From NCBI RefSeq assembly GCF_900109455.1, contig NZ_FOAG01000006.1, positions 1 to 64,000 on the forward strand: a DNA stretch of 64,000 bases, read 5' to 3'. A program made the position numbers and the translations under genes. The notes below the pieces were generated by a model. That model was not told where the DNA came from. It did no database searches and saw only the letters and a program-made list of their open reading frames with translations. Source of the DNA: Roseovarius azorensis (GTDB taxonomy: Bacteria > Pseudomonadota > Alphaproteobacteria > Rhodobacterales > Rhodobacteraceae). Below are positions 25,182 through 33,603 of the stretch, one piece after another (the stretch's first letter is position 1; every line of letters starts with the position of its first letter).

Positions 25182-26717
25182 CTAGAGGCGTAGGTCGAGC
25201 CGGTCCGTGATCGGGGAAGCGGTGGTGTCGAGTGGCGGAACGATCAGGGTGTGGCCGGGCATGGCAGTCCGGTCCCGATCCGGGCCGCGATGATTGGCGG
25301 TGTTCTGCCCGGACGGGGCAGAGTGACCGCCGCCGAACGAGAACTGGGCCTGCTCATAGCCGATTTCCCGGAATTCCTGCGCCAGTATACCGATGTGCCG
25401 ACGCATGAGATCGAGCGTTTCGGGTCGTTCCGCGATCACTGCCACATTGACTGTTCCATCGGTTGCGCTCAGGCTGATGCGCACCCGTCCGAGTTCTGCG
25501 GGATGCAGGAGCAACTGGACCGGACGATCAGGCCGCCCGTTCTGGACGGCAGAGGCGATCTGAATTGCCAGCTGCTGTGGCAGGTCCTGACGGAGCAGGA
25601 CGGACTGGGGTATCGGGCCGCTGACGGACGTGGCTGCTGGGGTTCCCCTGAGATCCAGGCGCAGCGTCGTGTCATCGCCCTCTGAAGTGAGGGCAGGGAA
25701 ATCCGTGCCTGCTGTCGCGCTGGTGAACGGGCGTGGGAGGGAAGGAGCCAACAGCGCCGGAGTCGCCGGTTGAGGGGGATCAGACATTTGCGTGGCGGCT
25801 GGTGCCTGCGTGGCGGCCGGCGCCATGCCCGCTCCCGGTGAAGAGGTGGACAGGAGCGGGTCGTCCTGCCCGCCTGTCATGCCGGTGCCGTCGCGCGCCG
25901 CAGCGGCGGGCGCCATGCCCGCTCCCGGTGAAGAGGTGGACAGGAGCGGGTCGTCCTGCCTGCCTGTCATGCGGGTACCGTCGCGCGTCGCAAAGGCAGC
26001 AGGCGAAGGGGCGATCGGATCGACGCCGCGAACCCGCGTTTCGGCCCCGTCGGCGGGCATGTTTCCGGTGTCGCCAATGTTCCGGGTCGGTCCTGCACCT
26101 GTTCGGACTGCGACAGTCGCTCTGTCGGCGACCGCTTCGCCCGAAGGGAGCGGTAATTCCGGCCGCCCGGTCGTGGCCTCTGCGGGCTGGGATGATGCCA
26201 GACCATGCGGCATCCCGTTGTCCTGCGATTGTCCGGGTGCCGGCGACACTGTCCGGTCCGGGAGGAGCGCGGCCTTGTCATGAATGCCGGGCGTTCGGGA
26301 AGCCGCGTGCGTCTCAGGTTCCGTCGGGCGGGCGGGCGTGGTCTCTGGCGAGCGCGTCCGTGGCTCATCCGTGTCGACAGTCCCGGCCCCTACAGCGCCC
26401 GGATCGAGAGGCGGCGCGCTGCCTTTGAGGGTGTCTGCAAGCGGTATATCCCTCTGGGTCAGGGCCGCTGCGTCCGTCGTCTTGCCGTCGTCCCCAATGA
26501 GGATGTCGAGGGGCGGAACCGCCGGGGCATCCGCATCCTCGCGCGGCGGGGCGATGTCCGTCGCGCCATCAGCATCGTCCTGCATGATCCGGACGAAATC
26601 CGGTGCCGTGCGGCTGTCAGCGGCCTGCGACCGGTCACGACCTATGCCGTCATGGCCGTTCACAAAGGCCTGGGCGGACAGGGCGACGCCTGCGGGCATG
26701 GGGGAAGGCAGCATCAT
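25182..26717 (-). CDS. fliK: Flagellar hook-length control protein
   Basis: Secreted molecular ruler that measures hook length and switches the export gate with FlhB. About 511 aa. The first ~370 residues are Pro/Ala/Thr-rich and disordered and contain two near-identical 30-aa repeats (a 90-bp tandem duplication). The C-terminal FliK domain (~385-470) shows LLLHPAELGRVRISL and ETLDLMRRHIGILAQEF. The start at 26717 has GGAG 4 nt upstream and a CtrA-like box 46 nt upstream; an ATG at 26750 would add 11 residues. Confidence 0.88.
   Translation of the reverse strand: MMLPSPMPAGVALSAQAFVNGHDGIGRDRSQAADSRTAPDFVRIMQDDADGATDIAPPREDADAPAVPPLDILIGDDGKTTDAAALTQRDIPLADTLKGSAPPLDPGAVGAGTVDTDEPRTRSPETTPARPTEPETHAASRTPGIHDKAALLPDRTVSPAPGQSQDNGMPHGLASSQPAEATTGRPELPLPSGEAVADRATVAVRTGAGPTRNIGDTGNMPADGAETRVRGVDPIAPSPAAFATRDGTRMTGRQDDPLLSTSSPGAGMAPAAAARDGTGMTGGQDDPLLSTSSPGAGMAPAATQAPAATQMSDPPQPATPALLAPSLPRPFTSATAGTDFPALTSEGDDTTLRLDLRGTPAATSVSGPIPQSVLLRQDLPQQLAIQIASAVQNGRPDRPVQLLLHPAELGRVRISLSATDGTVNVAVIAERPETLDLMRRHIGILAQEFREIGYEQAQFSFGGGHSAPSGQNTANHRGPDRDRTAMPGHTLIVPPLDTTASPITDRLDLRL
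25821..26000 (-). repeat. 90-bp tandem duplication inside fliK
   Basis: 25821-25910 and 25911-26000 are nearly identical for most of their length; both contain CGCCATGCCCGCTCCCGGTG and continue the same for ~60 bp. The period is exactly 30 codons, so the frame is kept. It encodes two copies of a QDDPLLSTSSPGAGMAPA-type segment in the ruler part. Confidence 0.9.
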
Positions 26718-26762
26718 CACGCTCCGAAATTCTTTCGTTCGCACCAGCATGCCGGAATCCGG

Positions 26763-26777
26763 TTACTGCTTCTTTAC
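26763..26777. promoter_or_regulatory. CtrA-like box before fliK and the rod-cap gene
   Basis: TTAC-N7-TTAC (6 of 8 bases of TTAA-N7-TTAA). It is 46 nt from the fliK start and 49 nt from the start of the divergent rod-cap gene, matching the spacing of the other boxes here. Confidence 0.4.
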
Positions 26778-26825
26778 CGCTTTGAGGTCTTATGACGATT
26801 AGTTCGCTCAATTCGAGGTAATGCG

Positions 26826-27113
26826 GTGACAGATCATTTACGAATTCCATCCATCCAGCCCCCGGCGGGACGGCCCGACAGGCATGTGGCGTTGCGCGAG
26901 GCGGCGCAGGCTCTCGAGGCCGGGTTTCTCTCGGAAATGCTCAAATCCGTCCGCTTTGGCGAACAGGAGAATGCCCTGAGCGGCAGCGTTGGTGAAGATC
27001 ATTTCGCATCGTTCCACCGCGATGCGCTGGCCCGTGAAATGGTGCGATCCGGCGGCATCGGACTAACCGAAATCATCCTGAAATCCCTGATGGAGAAGAA
27101 CAATGGCACATGA
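26826..27113 (+). CDS. Rod-binding (FlgJ N-terminal-like) protein
   Basis: 95 aa, equivalent to the rod-cap domain of FlgJ without the muramidase half. Family residues: ALEAGFLSEMLKSV, the central FHRDALAREMVRSGGIGL and the C-terminal helix. In the periplasm it would scaffold rod assembly; the wall-cutting function is probably supplied by the separate SLT gene at 41204. The start is GTG with GAGG ~7 nt upstream. It overlaps the following FlgN-like gene by 11 nt. Confidence 0.83.
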   Translation: MTDHLRIPSIQPPAGRPDRHVALREAAQALEAGFLSEMLKSVRFGEQENALSGSVGEDHFASFHRDALAREMVRSGGIGLTEIILKSLMEKNNGT

Positions 27114-27462
27114 CGCTGAACGCCGGATCATCAACCGTCTCGACACCCTTCTGGAGACAGAGCGCAAGGCGCTGCTGCACGGTGATCTGCATCGCATCTC
27201 GACGCTGGTCGAAGAGAAGGAGACGTTGATAGACGAACTCAACCGGATGACGACCGATGCGCCGGGGGATATTGCGGCGTTGCAGGCCAAGCTCATGCGC
27301 AATCAGGCGCTCTTGGACGGGGCCTTGCAGGGGATCAGGAATGTTTCGGCGCGTCTGGCGGCATTCCGGCAGGTACGCCGCGCGATGGATACCTATGACC
27401 GTGACGGCCACAAACACACCATCCCAGGCGAGGTCGAGCGCAAGGTCGAAAAACGGGCCTGA
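27103..27462 (+). CDS. FlgN-like export chaperone
   Basis: 119 aa, all-helical, rich in charged residues. The pattern LDTLLETERKALLHGDLHRI-type heptads and EEKETLIDELN resembles the FlgN family, chaperones for the hook-filament proteins FlgK and FlgL. Its position just before flagellin, in a cluster that also has flgK and flgL, supports this. The family is very divergent, so the symbol is withheld. It ends 215 nt before fliC. Confidence 0.65.
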   Translation: MAHDAERRIINRLDTLLETERKALLHGDLHRISTLVEEKETLIDELNRMTTDAPGDIAALQAKLMRNQALLDGALQGIRNVSARLAAFRQVRRAMDTYDRDGHKHTIPGEVERKVEKRA

Positions 27463-27502
27463 GCGGATTTAGCTCAAATGCCGGGTTCTTCCCGCAATGC
27501 GT

Positions 27503-27517
27503 TTAGCACTCCATTAG
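27503..27517. promoter_or_regulatory. CtrA-like box upstream of flagellin
   Basis: TTAG-N7-TTAG (6 of 8 bases of the CtrA consensus), 161 nt before the fliC start in a 215-bp gene-free spacer. The distance is larger than for the other boxes, so it is the weakest of the series. Confidence 0.3.
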
Positions 27518-27677
27518 GACTTGGCAGGCCATCTTGTTCCTGCGTCCACAATCGGATGGCGCAGCCGCAAAACACATCGCTCGCTGCACATGTCAGAAAG
27601 ACAGCTGAGGTTCGCCGCCGTGCAATCGGGGCGGAATATGAAACCGGCGAAAACCGCCAAACAAAAAGGTAAGTACT

Positions 27678-28988
27678 ATGTCCAGCATTTTGACAAACAA
27701 CAGCGCGATGGTGGCCCTGCAGACCCTCAAGACAGTCAACTCGAACCTGGCCAAGACCCAGGACGTGATTTCAACCGGCAAGGAAGTCGGCAGCGCAAAG
27801 GACAACGCCGCCATTTTTGCGATCTCCAAGGTGATGGAATCGGACGTGAGCGGCTTCAAGGCGATCTCGGACAGCCTGTCTCTGGGTGAATCGACCGTCG
27901 CGGTCGCACAGAACGCGTCGGAGACGATTGCCGATCTGCTCATCGACATCAAGTCCAAGGTCATCGCAGCCCAGTCCAGCAACGTCGACCGCGGCAAGAT
28001 CCAGACCGATATCGAGGCGTTGCGCGGGCAGATCGAATCTGTTGTCGGAGCGGCGCAGTTCAACGGTCTCAACCTGCTGTCGAACCGCGAGAATGTCGCG
28101 GGGTCCGGCATCCTCCAGGTCCTCAGTTCACTGGATCGCACCGGCGACGGTACGGTTAACGCCAGCAACATCAATGTGATCAAGCAGGACCTGGGTCTGC
28201 AGCAGGTCGATTTCAGCACCGGCACGGCTGTAGCCGCCGGATCGGGCACCACGATCAGCGGGGCGCTTGATGCGGGTGCGGCCGTTGCGGTTGCTGGCGC
28301 GGCGACCCCGGGAACGACCACGCTGGTCATCGACTCCGTGGTCGCGGGCACGGGAATTCAGATCGACATCTCGGCCTCCGCCGGCACGGTCGGCGCGGCC
28401 TTCGACGACGCGACGCGCGACGTGTCCTATGTGGCGCGCGATGGCGATACCCAGGCCGATGTGGCCAACGGTCTGGCCGAGGCGTTCAACCGTCGTGTGG
28501 CAGAAGCGGTGGAGGCCGGCACACTGTCCGCAAACACCTCGATCGGCGCTGTGGTCAGCGTGGCGGCGGATGGTGTGGCGACCATCACCTTCACCGGTGA
28601 AACCGGTGCTGCCGGCGACGACTTCTCGCTGCAGGCCATCGAGACGACTGGCGTGACGCAGGGTGGCGGTCTGGCGGAGCTTGCCAATATAGATGTCACC
28701 ACCGACGCGGGGGCAAGTGCTGCGATTGATCAGGTCGAACGGTTCATTCAGACCGCCGTCGATGCCGCCGCGAGCTTTGGCTCGGTGCGGGGGCGGATCG
28801 AGACGCAGTCGGAGTTCGTGTCGAAACTTACCGACTCGCTGCGCGCGGGTATCGGTTCCATGGTTGATGCCGATCTCGAAGAAGCCTCGGCGCGGCTGCA
28901 GGCCCTTCAAGTGCAGCAGCAGCTGGCCACACAGTCGCTGTCCATCGCGAACCAGGCGCCGCAGTCGATCCTGGCATTGTTCAGGTAA
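27678..28988 (+). CDS. fliC: Flagellin
   Basis: Filament subunit exported by the flagellar type III system. 436 aa. The conserved N-terminal helices begin SSILTNNSAMVALQTLKTVN, and the C-terminal helices end QSLSIANQAPQSILALFR. The middle (~170-350) is the variable Ala/Gly/Thr-rich surface part. The C-terminal FlgL-like D0 segment is intact, so the filament should be functional. FlaF and FlbT, the alphaproteobacterial flagellin regulators, follow. A strong hairpin after the stop may make this the most abundant transcript of the group. Confidence 0.95.
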   Translation: MSSILTNNSAMVALQTLKTVNSNLAKTQDVISTGKEVGSAKDNAAIFAISKVMESDVSGFKAISDSLSLGESTVAVAQNASETIADLLIDIKSKVIAAQSSNVDRGKIQTDIEALRGQIESVVGAAQFNGLNLLSNRENVAGSGILQVLSSLDRTGDGTVNASNINVIKQDLGLQQVDFSTGTAVAAGSGTTISGALDAGAAVAVAGAATPGTTTLVIDSVVAGTGIQIDISASAGTVGAAFDDATRDVSYVARDGDTQADVANGLAEAFNRRVAEAVEAGTLSANTSIGAVVSVAADGVATITFTGETGAAGDDFSLQAIETTGVTQGGGLAELANIDVTTDAGASAAIDQVERFIQTAVDAAASFGSVRGRIETQSEFVSKLTDSLRAGIGSMVDADLEEASARLQALQVQQQLATQSLSIANQAPQSILALFR

Positions 28989-28994
28989 CCGGAT

Positions 28995-29019
28995 CGGGGG
29001 CGCGATGACAGCGCCCCCG
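28995..29019 (+). terminator. Hairpin after flagellin
   Basis: CGGGGGCGC (28995-29003) pairs perfectly with GCGCCCCCG (29011-29019) across a 7-nt loop, 7 nt after the fliC stop. It is followed by TCTCTCC, then ATTT, not a clean T run. It likely limits readthrough into flaF or protects the fliC mRNA 3' end. Confidence 0.55.
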
Positions 29020-29074
29020 TCTCTCCATTTCCTGTTCCTGACACCCAGCATCGCAACCGATGGAAGGACATGAC

Positions 29075-29452
29075 GTGAACGCCATTCTGCGGGCACAAGA
29101 TGCCTATCGCCGACAGACACAGGCCACCCGGACCGAGCGCGGCATCGAATACGACGCCTTTGCAAGGATCACCCACAAATTGAAAGCAGCGGCGTCGCGC
29201 GAGCCTGGCGGGATCGGCGAACTGGCGGCTGCCTTGCATGCGAACCGTCGCCTCTGGACCGTTCTGGTGACCGATGTCGCAGACAGAAACAATCCGTTGC
29301 CGCCGGACCTGCGGGCACGGATCATTTATCTGGCGGAATTCACCCGCTTGCACAGCAGCAAGGTGCTCCGGGATGGTGCATCGGTTGAGCCCCTTGTCGA
29401 CATCAACACCGCCATGATGCGCGGGCTGGGCGAGCGGAGGACCGTGAAATGA
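29075..29452 (+). CDS. flaF: Flagellin synthesis regulator FlaF
   Basis: 125-aa helical protein that in alphaproteobacteria promotes flagellin synthesis or secretion and works opposite to FlbT. Family segments: AILRAQDAYRR, TERGIEYDAFARITHKL, NRRLWTVLVTDVADRNNPLP and the C-terminal LAEFTRLHS. The GTG start is chosen because AAGGA lies 6 nt upstream; an ATG 15 nt earlier lacks a ribosome binding site. Overlaps flbT by 4 nt. Confidence 0.88.
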   Translation: MNAILRAQDAYRRQTQATRTERGIEYDAFARITHKLKAAASREPGGIGELAAALHANRRLWTVLVTDVADRNNPLPPDLRARIIYLAEFTRLHSSKVLRDGASVEPLVDINTAMMRGLGERRTVK

Positions 29453-29853
29453 CAGGGCTCGTCCTGAAACTCGGCCCTCGGGAAAGGGTCTTGATAAACG
29501 GCGCGGTGGTCGAGAACGGGGACCGGCGCTCACGTCTGTCGATCGTGACGCCCGACGCCAAGATCCTCCGGTTGCGGGATGCGATTCACCCGGAAGAGGC
29601 GAACACGCCTGTTCGCAGCGTCTGCTACGCGGCGCAACTGGTTCTGTCCGGGGATTGCAGCCCGCAGGAGGCGCGGCAGCAACTCCTGCGCCGGATCGAA
29701 GAACTGAGCCAGGTGCTTCGGGATCCCGACAGCCGGGCGCATCTGACGCATGCGACCGAGGCGCTGCTTGCCAACGACCATTACAGATGCCTCAAATCGC
29801 TGCGCGCGCTGTTGCCGCGCGAAGACCGGCTTTTGGCGCATCGATCATCATGA
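29449..29853 (+). CDS. flbT: Flagellin mRNA regulator FlbT
   Basis: 134 aa. FlbT binds the 5' leader of flagellin mRNA and controls its stability and translation (shown in Caulobacter and Brucella relatives). Conserved blocks are LKLGPRERVLINGAVVENGD, the LLRDAIH-like LRLRDAIHPEEANTP and CYAAQLVLSG. The target would be the ~215-nt region before fliC, though the transcript start is unknown. Coupled to flaF and to the DUF1217 gene by 4-nt overlaps. Confidence 0.9.
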   Translation: MTGLVLKLGPRERVLINGAVVENGDRRSRLSIVTPDAKILRLRDAIHPEEANTPVRSVCYAAQLVLSGDCSPQEARQQLLRRIEELSQVLRDPDSRAHLTHATEALLANDHYRCLKSLRALLPREDRLLAHRSS

Positions 29854-30653
29854 ACTTCGAGCCGGTTGTACCTCTGAGCGGCTTGGCAGGTTGGGCATTG
29901 CTGAACAGAACGCTTGATCGTCAGACGGATCTGTTCAGCAAGTCGCCGGTCATCCAGCGCGACACAGAGTATTTCGAACGTAATATCGGCAGCGTCAGGA
30001 CGGCCGAGGATCTGGTTTCGGATCGCCGTCTTCTGCGGGTGGCGCTCGGGGCCTTTGGTCTGCAGGAGGACATCAACAGCCGGGCGCTGATCCGCAAGGT
30101 TCTGGAAGAGGGGACAGATCGCGACGACGCGCTTGCCAATCGGCTGTCAGATCGCCGATACAGGCAACTGGCAGAGGCATTTGCCTTTGCCGACAATGCC
30201 GGGCCGCGGACGCAACTCGCGGGATTTGGGGCTGAAATAGCTGAAAAGTTTCGCCGCATGGAATTCGAAGTGGCCGTGGGAAACCAGGACCAGGCCCTCC
30301 GGCTTGCGATGAATGCCCAGCGGGATTTGTCTGAGATCGCAAGCGAGGATTCGGGGTTCAACACGAAATGGCTCCGGATTCTCGGCACCCCACCCCTTCG
30401 CCGGGTCTTTGAGGCGGCGCTTGGATTGCCGCAAAGTTTCGCGCAGCTTGATCTGGACCGCCAACTCGATACCATCAAGGCTCGCTCTGCGCGTCAACTC
30501 GACCTGTCCGACCCGGCGCGGCTTGGCGATCCTGAGGTGCAGGAACGGCTGATCCGCAGGTTTCTGCTGCGTGACCAGATCAACAGCATCGGCGTTCAGT
30601 CCTCGCAATCCATCGCCCTGACCCTTCTGCGGGCGGCTCCGCGTGCGTTCTGA
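29850..30653 (+). CDS. DUF1217 family flagellar protein
   Basis: 267 aa, DUF1217 family, found in alphaproteobacterial flagellar clusters with no settled function. Visible features are FFSKSPVIQRDTEYF-like FSKSPVIQRDTEYF, LLRVALGAFGLQEDI and a helical repeat with conserved LRILGTPPLR. No signal peptide or transmembrane segment is evident, so it is cytosolic or exported by the flagellar system. It starts inside the flbT stop (ATGA), so it is part of the flagellin-control operon. A longer upstream frame overlaps flbT and was rejected. Confidence 0.78.
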   Translation: MNFEPVVPLSGLAGWALLNRTLDRQTDLFSKSPVIQRDTEYFERNIGSVRTAEDLVSDRRLLRVALGAFGLQEDINSRALIRKVLEEGTDRDDALANRLSDRRYRQLAEAFAFADNAGPRTQLAGFGAEIAEKFRRMEFEVAVGNQDQALRLAMNAQRDLSEIASEDSGFNTKWLRILGTPPLRRVFEAALGLPQSFAQLDLDRQLDTIKARSARQLDLSDPARLGDPEVQERLIRRFLLRDQINSIGVQSSQSIALTLLRAAPRAF

Positions 30654-30705
30654 CAGCAAGCCCTTGATCTGACCGCGCCGGGCTGTCGGGGACACGGGCC
30701 TGCCG

Positions 30706-32124
30706 TCAGTTTCCGATAAGGCTCCGGCCTGCGGATCCGGTGCCGGGCACGCCCGGATGATCCACAACCCGGCCCGACGCGGGAACGGCCGCCGGCACGG
30801 CAATCCCTGCGCGGCGCAGAATGACGCCAAGGCGCGCAAAGCTGTTCTGTGCCGATACGGTTTCCGGCAAGGCGAGAAACCCGTCAAGCTCTGCCCAGAC
30901 CTTTATCGCCTGATCCAGTTCGGGATCGCTGCCTTCGGTATAGAGCCCGGCCCGGATCATCGTCTCTGACCGGGCATAGCTGGCCAGCAGCCTGCGGGCA
31001 CTTACGATCAGATGGTTCTCAGTCTGGCTCGCGGCGTTGGGCAGGCTGCGGGATACCGAGCGCAACAGGTCGATCGCCGGATAGCGACCACGCTCGGCAA
31101 TCTGACGATCAAGCACTACATGCCCGTCCAGCACTCCGCGCAGAATGTCCGCGACCGGCTCTTCCATGTCCGAACCCGCAACCAGAACGGTCAGAATCGC
31201 GGTAATGTCCCCGGCATCGCCCTCGCCCGGACCTGCGCGTTCGCAAAGCGACATGATCATATGCGCGGTCGAGGCGGGAAACCCGCGCAACGCAGGCATT
31301 TCACCGGCGGCGGTTGCCACCTCACGATGCGCCTCGGCGAAGCGGGTGATCGAATCGGCCAGAAACAGGACATGGAGCCCCTGATCGCGGAAAAATTCGG
31401 CCACCGCCATCGCTGTCCAGGCACATCGCCGCCGGACCATGGGCGAGCGGTCCGAGGTTGCCGTGACAATTACCGCGCGCGCCAGACCCTCGGGCCCCAG
31501 CACGTTTTCGACGAAATCGCGCAATTCGCGCCCGCGTTCGCCGATCAGCGCGATGACCACGACATCCGCCTGCATGTGCCGGGCGAGGTGACCCAGCAGC
31601 ATCGACTTGCCCACGCCGGAACCGGCGAACAGCCCCAGGCGTTGTCCGCGCACGACCGGCAGCACGGTGTTGAACGCGGCCATTCCTGTCTCAAGACGCC
31701 TGCCCAGAGCGCGCCTGCGGGCCGGCGCCGGGGGATCGGCCCGCAAGGCGCGCGGGACCGCCCCGCGCAGCAGCGGGCGGCCATCGAGCGGCGCGCCGAA
31801 CGGATCAATGACGCGCCCGATCCAGCTCTGCGACGGCGCGATCTCCGAGGCATCGAGCAACAGAGCGCGGTCCCCCAGGGCAAGGCCCTCGGCCGCCCTG
31901 TCAGGAAGAATCACGATCAACGAGGCCTCCATCTGCAGAACCTCGCCGGTCAGTTCCGCCCCGGTGCGGGTCTGGATCCGCACGCGATCCCCCAGACGCG
32001 CGATGGCGGACAACCCGCTGATCCGGATCGTGTTTCCCAGCACGGCAGCTACCCGCCCGACAGGGCGAAGCGCCCGCAGCGACGAAATCTCGGCCTGCAG
32101 GCCTGTCAGTCCATTTTTTTCCAT
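30706..32124 (-). CDS. fliI: Flagellum-specific ATP synthase (export ATPase)
   Basis: Hexameric cytosolic ATPase that unfolds and feeds substrates into the flagellar export gate. 472 aa. Walker A is GLFAGSGVGKSMLLGHL, Walker B HVLFLADSITRFAEAHREV; LIGERGRELRDF is the F-type ATPase signature block. The ATG of EKNGLTG has GGAG at good spacing; an upstream TTG would add 4 residues. Transcribed alone, divergent from flgB, with a CtrA-like box between them. Its regulator FliH is encoded at 48625. Confidence 0.94.
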   Translation of the reverse strand: MEKNGLTGLQAEISSLRALRPVGRVAAVLGNTIRISGLSAIARLGDRVRIQTRTGAELTGEVLQMEASLIVILPDRAAEGLALGDRALLLDASEIAPSQSWIGRVIDPFGAPLDGRPLLRGAVPRALRADPPAPARRRALGRRLETGMAAFNTVLPVVRGQRLGLFAGSGVGKSMLLGHLARHMQADVVVIALIGERGRELRDFVENVLGPEGLARAVIVTATSDRSPMVRRRCAWTAMAVAEFFRDQGLHVLFLADSITRFAEAHREVATAAGEMPALRGFPASTAHMIMSLCERAGPGEGDAGDITAILTVLVAGSDMEEPVADILRGVLDGHVVLDRQIAERGRYPAIDLLRSVSRSLPNAASQTENHLIVSARRLLASYARSETMIRAGLYTEGSDPELDQAIKVWAELDGFLALPETVSAQNSFARLGVILRRAGIAVPAAVPASGRVVDHPGVPGTGSAGRSLIGN

Positions 32125-32171
32125 CGGGCGCTCCAATCATGTCCTGAAAACAATTTCTAAAGGAATCAGAG

Positions 32172-32186
32172 TTAAGCCTTGATTGA
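32172..32186. promoter_or_regulatory. CtrA-like box between fliI and flgB
   Basis: TTAA-N7-TTGA, 7 of 8 consensus bases. 48 nt before the fliI start and 24 nt before the flgB start. The fliI distance agrees with the other boxes. Confidence 0.55.
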
Positions 32187-32209
32187 AGCCAATCGAGGGA
32201 GAAGCCCCG

Positions 32210-32602
32210 ATGTTTGAGAAACTGGAAATCTTCCGCATGGCGCAGGCCATGGCCATGCATGCCGGTGCACGACAGTCCGTCGTGGCGCAGAACATGGCCA
32301 ATGCGGATACGCCCGGCTACCGGGCGCGCGACATAGCGCCGTTTGCATCATTCTATCAGAGTCGAGGAGGGGGCGCGTCGGGCGCGTATGTCACACGGCC
32401 AGGGCATCTTTTGGGTCAGGGCCAGCAGCCCGGTTTCGCTGTGACCGATGATCCGAGCGCGGTAGCCGACCCGAACGGCAACTCTGTCTCGCTCGAATTC
32501 GAGATGCTCAAGGCGGTCGATGTAAAGCGCCAGCACGATCAGGCGCTGGCGATCTACAGATCGTCACTGGATGTTCTGCGCCTTGCAATCGGTCGCCGGT
32601 AA
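32210..32602 (+). CDS. flgB: Flagellar basal-body rod protein FlgB
   Basis: Proximal rod subunit in the periplasm. 130 aa. The rod-family N-terminal motif is VVAQNMANADTPGYRARD; the C-terminal helix LAIYRSSLDVLRLAIGRR is typical. The start has GAGGGAG upstream; an in-frame ATG 27 nt earlier is less likely because the -box and leader occupy it. First gene of flgB-flgC-fliE-fliQ-flgF-flgG-flgA-flgH-fliL. Confidence 0.92.
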   Translation: MFEKLEIFRMAQAMAMHAGARQSVVAQNMANADTPGYRARDIAPFASFYQSRGGGASGAYVTRPGHLLGQGQQPGFAVTDDPSAVADPNGNSVSLEFEMLKAVDVKRQHDQALAIYRSSLDVLRLAIGRR

Positions 32603-32613
32603 GGGAGGGCAGG

Positions 32614-33006
32614 ATGAACGATTTTATTGGTTCCCTTGCCGTTTCTGCCAGTGGGCTGAAGGCGCAGGCGCAGCGGCTGCGCCATCTGTCCGAGAATATC
32701 GCCAACGCCGATACACCCGGCTACCGCCGCAAGACCGTGTCTTTCGAGACCGCATTTGGCGGGTCGCAGAATACTGGCGAGGTGACGGTCGGTCGCGTCA
32801 ATCTGGACCGGCGCGCGCCGGAGCGGGTCTATGATCCCGGCCATCCCCTCGCCGATGAAACCGGCCATCACGACGGTTCGAATGTCGACCTGATGATCGA
32901 GATTGCCGACGCGCGCGAGGCGCAGCGCAGCTACGAGGCCAATCTCAAGATGTTCGATCAGGCCAGGCAAATGTCGGCCAGCCTGATGGACCTGTTGCGC
33001 CGATAA
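32614..33006 (+). CDS. flgC: Flagellar basal-body rod protein FlgC
   Basis: Proximal rod subunit, 130 aa. It opens with a rod-type helix and HLSENIANADTPGYRRKTV. The C terminus EAQRSYEANLKMFDQARQM matches the FlgC end that packs in the rod core. It follows flgB by 11 nt with GGGAGGGC upstream. No anomalies. Confidence 0.94.
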   Translation: MNDFIGSLAVSASGLKAQAQRLRHLSENIANADTPGYRRKTVSFETAFGGSQNTGEVTVGRVNLDRRAPERVYDPGHPLADETGHHDGSNVDLMIEIADAREAQRSYEANLKMFDQARQMSASLMDLLRR

Positions 33007-33037
33007 CACCGATAAACACCAATACAGGAGTTCCAGA

Positions 33038-33328
33038 ATGGACATCACTTCTCTTCATGCTGCGCAAAAGTATGCAGCGTTCCGGCCCGCGACCGAACCG
33101 GCGTCGATCCAGGGCGGGGCGGGTGAGGCGTTTCAGACCCTTGCCCGTGATTTTGCCGCCACCCTCAAAGAGGGCGAGGAGGTCGCAAAAGCGGCCATGA
33201 CCGGCAAGGCCGATCCGCATGCGCTGGTGCAGGCGCTGGCCCAGACCGAACTGGCGGTCGAGGCGGCCGTGACGGTCCGCGACCGGGTGGTCGAGGCCTA
33301 TCAGGAAATCCTGCGCATGCCGGTCTGA
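33038..33328 (+). CDS. fliE: Flagellar hook-basal body protein FliE
   Basis: Small helical adaptor that joins the MS ring and export gate to the rod. 96 aa, normal for FliE. The C-terminal part ALAQTELAVEAAVTVRDRVVEAYQEI carries the conserved family residues. AGGAG lies upstream of the ATG. It lies between flgC and fliQ with short gaps, so the export-gate and rod parts are made from one transcript. Confidence 0.92.
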   Translation: MDITSLHAAQKYAAFRPATEPASIQGGAGEAFQTLARDFAATLKEGEEVAKAAMTGKADPHALVQALAQTELAVEAAVTVRDRVVEAYQEILRMPV

Positions 33329-33332
33329 GACC

Positions 33333-33602
33333 ATGCTGGACGAGGTCGTTTTCTTTGACACCATGCGCGAGGGGCTTTGGATATCGGTGATCATTTCCTT
33401 TCCGATCCTTGCTGTCGCGCTGGTGGCGGGCCTCGTTGTGGGGCTGTTTCAGGCGCTTACCTCGATCCAGGAACTGACCCTGACCTTTGTGCCGAAACTG
33501 GGAGCGATCGCCGTCGTGTTCTGGCTGACCATGGGCTTCATGACCCAGACGCTGGTGACATTCTTTCAGGACCGGCTGGTGCCGCTGATTACGGGAGGCT
33601 GA
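33333..33602 (+). CDS. fliQ: Flagellar export gate protein FliQ
   Basis: 89-aa inner-membrane protein with two transmembrane helices (~15-38 and ~52-75), a subunit of the FliPQR export gate. LISVIISFPILAVALVAGL-type hydrophobic start and QALTSIQELTLTFVPK in the loop are diagnostic. It starts 4 nt after fliE and ends 1 nt before flgF. Its partners fliP and fliR are at 49508 and 38349, unlike the fliPQR gene string in enterics. Confidence 0.94.
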   Translation: MLDEVVFFDTMREGLWISVIISFPILAVALVAGLVVGLFQALTSIQELTLTFVPKLGAIAVVFWLTMGFMTQTLVTFFQDRLVPLITGG

Positions 33603-33603
33603 G

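Noticed and set aside
27521-27540. Possible sigma54 promoter (TTGGCAGG...) before flagellin
   Set aside because: The GG-N10-GC rule is not met; the -12 element is missing.
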